NCBI GenBank assembly: GCA_022711595.1
Contig: JAKLET010000019.1
Span: forward strand, 1-64,000
Origin: Deltaproteobacteria bacterium
Lineage (GTDB): Bacteria > Desulfobacterota > Syntrophorhabdia > Syntrophorhabdales > Syntrophorhabdaceae
Direction: 5' to 3'
Length of the DNA stretch: 64,000 nt
In this document: positions 62,576 to 64,000 of the stretch, piece after piece
Position numbering within the stretch: the first letter of the stretch is position 1
How the letters are laid out: every line of letters begins with the position of its first letter
The notes under the pieces: model-generated
The model's database searches: none
Told to the model about the DNA's origin: nothing
The model's input: only the letters and a program-made list of their open reading frames with translations
Translations under genes and position numbers: made by a program

Positions 62576-64000
62576 TCACCATATCAACGCGCGGATGCTG
62601 TTCACGATGTCTGCCTCGATCTCCGAGAACCGACCGGGATCGTCCTCGGGGATGAGCTTTGCCCTTGATATGTCTTCGAGGACATTCAATTTCAGAAGGG
62701 CGTCAAGGGTTGCCCCATCGGCAAGGCCTGTTCTTATCTCATCATAGTAACGCAGGATCAGGTTAAGGAGCCTGAACTGTTTATGAAGTGATGTGTATGT
62801 ATCGCGGTCATCAAAGGCATTTTGATGGAGGAAATCTTCCCGGATTATTTTGGCCGCCTGCATGAGGAGCCTGTCCTCATAGGAAAGGGCATCGATGCCG
62901 ACGAGCCTGACGAGCTCATCCAGTTCCGCTTCTTTCTGCAGGATCGTCATGGCCCGTTTCCTGTTGGTCGACCAGGCGCCATCTATGGATGAGTCCGAAT
63001 CTGTATCTGCGATGTCCTGGTAGAGGGAATAGGATGTTAGCCAGTTTATCGCCGGGAAGTGGCGCGCGAAGGCCAGTTTGTCGTCAAGTCCCCAGTAGAC
63101 CTTTACCACGCGCAAGGTGGTCTGTACAACAGGCTCGGAAAGGTCCCCTCCGGGGGGCGAAACAGCCCCGATGATGGAGACGGACCCCCGGCGGTCATCA
63201 GATCCGATGCAAATGACCGAACCGGCGCGTTCGTAAAAACCGGCGATCCGTGAACCGAGGTACGCGGGGTAGCCTTCCTCGCCGGGCATTTCCTCGAGAC
63301 GCCCCGAGATCTCCCGCATGGCCTCGGCCCACCGGCTGGTTGAGTCGGCCATGAGGGCGACGGAATAACCCATGTCGCGGAAATACTCTGCTATGGATAT
63401 TCCCGTGAAGACGCTTGCCTCGCGTGCCGCGACAGGCATGTTCGACGTGTTGGCAATGAGCACGGTGCGTTCCATGAGGGGCTGCCCGGAGGCCGGATCT
63501 TTCAGGTGAGGGAACTCCATAAGGACATCGGTCATTTCATTGCCCCGTTCACCGCAGCCGACATAGACGACGATCTGAGCGTCGGCCCACTTGGCAAGCT
63601 GGTGCTGGACGACTGTCTTGCCGCTGCCGAAAGGCCCGGGAACACATGCTGTCCCTCCTTTTGCAATGGGGAAGAACATGTCTATGATGCGCTGACCCGT
63701 TGTCATTGTTTGGGTCGGAGGTATCTTTCGTTTCGCGGGACGGGGGTCGCGTACCGGCCATCTCTGGACCATGGTGATGTCAAATGTCCCTTCGGGGCCC
63801 TCAATGACTGCGACCCGGGTGTCCACGTTGCCCGTTACAGGCCCGATCTGCCTGACGGTTCCCGACCGGCCCGGCGGGACCATGATGCTGTGAATGACCA
63901 GCGCGCTTTCCTGGACGGTCCCGAGGACGTCTCCTCCTTTGACGGTGTCGCCCACGCCGGCGACCGGTTTGAAGTCCCACGTTTTTGTCCTGTCAAGGGC
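62576..64000 (-). CDS. atpA: V/A-type ATPase subunit A (catalytic), truncated at the window edge
   Basis: The frame is open to the right edge of the window, so the true start lies outside; at least 474 of about 580 residues are present. The catalytic P-loop is [19 protein letters not shown], with the inserted A-subunit domain before it ([14 protein letters not shown], then WPVRDPRP). Other conserved parts are [40 protein letters not shown] and the helical C-terminus. An internal GTG at 63955 must not be taken as the start. The remaining subunits (I, K, E, C, F) are presumably encoded further right. Confidence 0.95.
   Translation of the reverse strand, partial: ALDRTKTWDFKPVAGVGDTVKGGDVLGTVQESALVIHSIMVPPGRSGTVRQIGPVTGNVDTRVAVIEGPEGTFDITMVQRWPVRDPRPAKRKIPPTQTMTTGQRIIDMFFPIAKGGTACVPGPFGSGKTVVQHQLAKWADAQIVVYVGCGERGNEMTDVLMEFPHLKDPASGQPLMERTVLIANTSNMPVAAREASVFTGISIAEYFRDMGYSVALMADSTSRWAEAMREISGRLEEMPGEEGYPAYLGSRIAGFYERAGSVICIGSDDRRGSVSIIGAVSPPGGDLSEPVVQTTLRVVKVYWGLDDKLAFARHFPAINWLTSYSLYQDIADTDSDSSIDGAWSTNRKRAMTILQKEAELDELVRLVGIDALSYEDRLLMQAAKIIREDFLHQNAFDDRDTYTSLHKQFRLLNLILRYYDEIRTGLADGATLDALLKLNVLEDISRAKLIPEDDPGRFSEIEADIVNSIRALIW

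Overview
The window reads as ordinary chromosome of a strictly anaerobic, probably syntrophic, Gram-negative bacterium of the former Deltaproteobacteria (Syntrophorhabdus/Syntrophus-like). This is inferred from the combination of a type IV pilus cluster with a secretin, EtfAB, a sodium-pumping decarboxylase beta subunit, class I two-subunit fumarase, a V/A-type ATPase, and RuvABC/MutS2/macromolecular-synthesis operons. No 16S rRNA is present, so the placement is tentative. Genes are densely packed, often with 4-nt ATGA overlaps. I saw no transposase, prophage, integrase or CRISPR array.

Layout. 0-7.5 kb, minus strand: one tight operon guaB-guaA-dnaE-accA-(start of a sugar-isomerase-like gene), i.e. 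GMP synthesis, replication and fatty-acid synthesis. 7.8-9.7 kb, plus: two oligopeptide-type ABC ATPases without permeases. 9.9-25.5 kb, plus: a type IV pilus locus in two blocks. Block 1 holds the major pilin, a second PilE-like pilin, prepilin peptidase, PilY1, FimT/PilV/PilW/PilX minor pilins and a membrane-anchored cadherin-like protein. Block 2 holds PilM (fused to an N-terminal membrane domain), PilN, PilO, PilP, PilQ and a FlgT-like periplasmic protein. The motor genes pilB, pilT and pilC are not here. 25.5-30.5 kb: an RsuA-type pseudouridine synthase, tRNA-Ser(CGA) overlapping tadA, ruvCAB and purA. 30.6-37.8 kb: a GH108-like muramidase, then rpsU-yqeY-mutS2-dnaG-rpoD, an enlarged macromolecular-synthesis operon. 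38.1-43.4 kb: etfBA, a MerR/adenylate-cyclase fusion protein behind palindromic operator-like sites, and an ABC-2 exporter. 43.4-50 kb, minus: PBP4-type DacB, two ArnT-like glycosyltransferases, RNase P RNA, RNase HI, a zinc-ribbon coiled-coil protein and a CAU tRNA. 50.3-54.8 kb, plus: malic enzyme, fumarase alpha and beta, myo-inositol-phosphate synthase and a CDP-alcohol phosphotransferase. 54.9-56 kb, minus: ispG. 56.1-60.4 kb, plus: a small membrane protein, an OadG-like 44-residue protein, OadB/GcdB, an ion-transporter-superfamily permease and a cytidylate-kinase-like protein. 60.5-64 kb, minus: V/A-ATPase subunits A (cut by the window edge), B and D.

How the genes fit together. The last 13 kb group C4-acid metabolism (malic enzyme, fumarase) with membrane modules that could work on a sodium circuit: decarboxylase pump, IT-superfamily permease and V/A-ATPase. 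The pilus region is the largest accessory-like block and holds the most unusual proteins. The best candidates for undescribed biology are the membrane-tethered PilM, the cadherin-like and FlgT-like proteins embedded in the pilus operons, the MerR-adenylate cyclase, and the permease/kinase-like pair.
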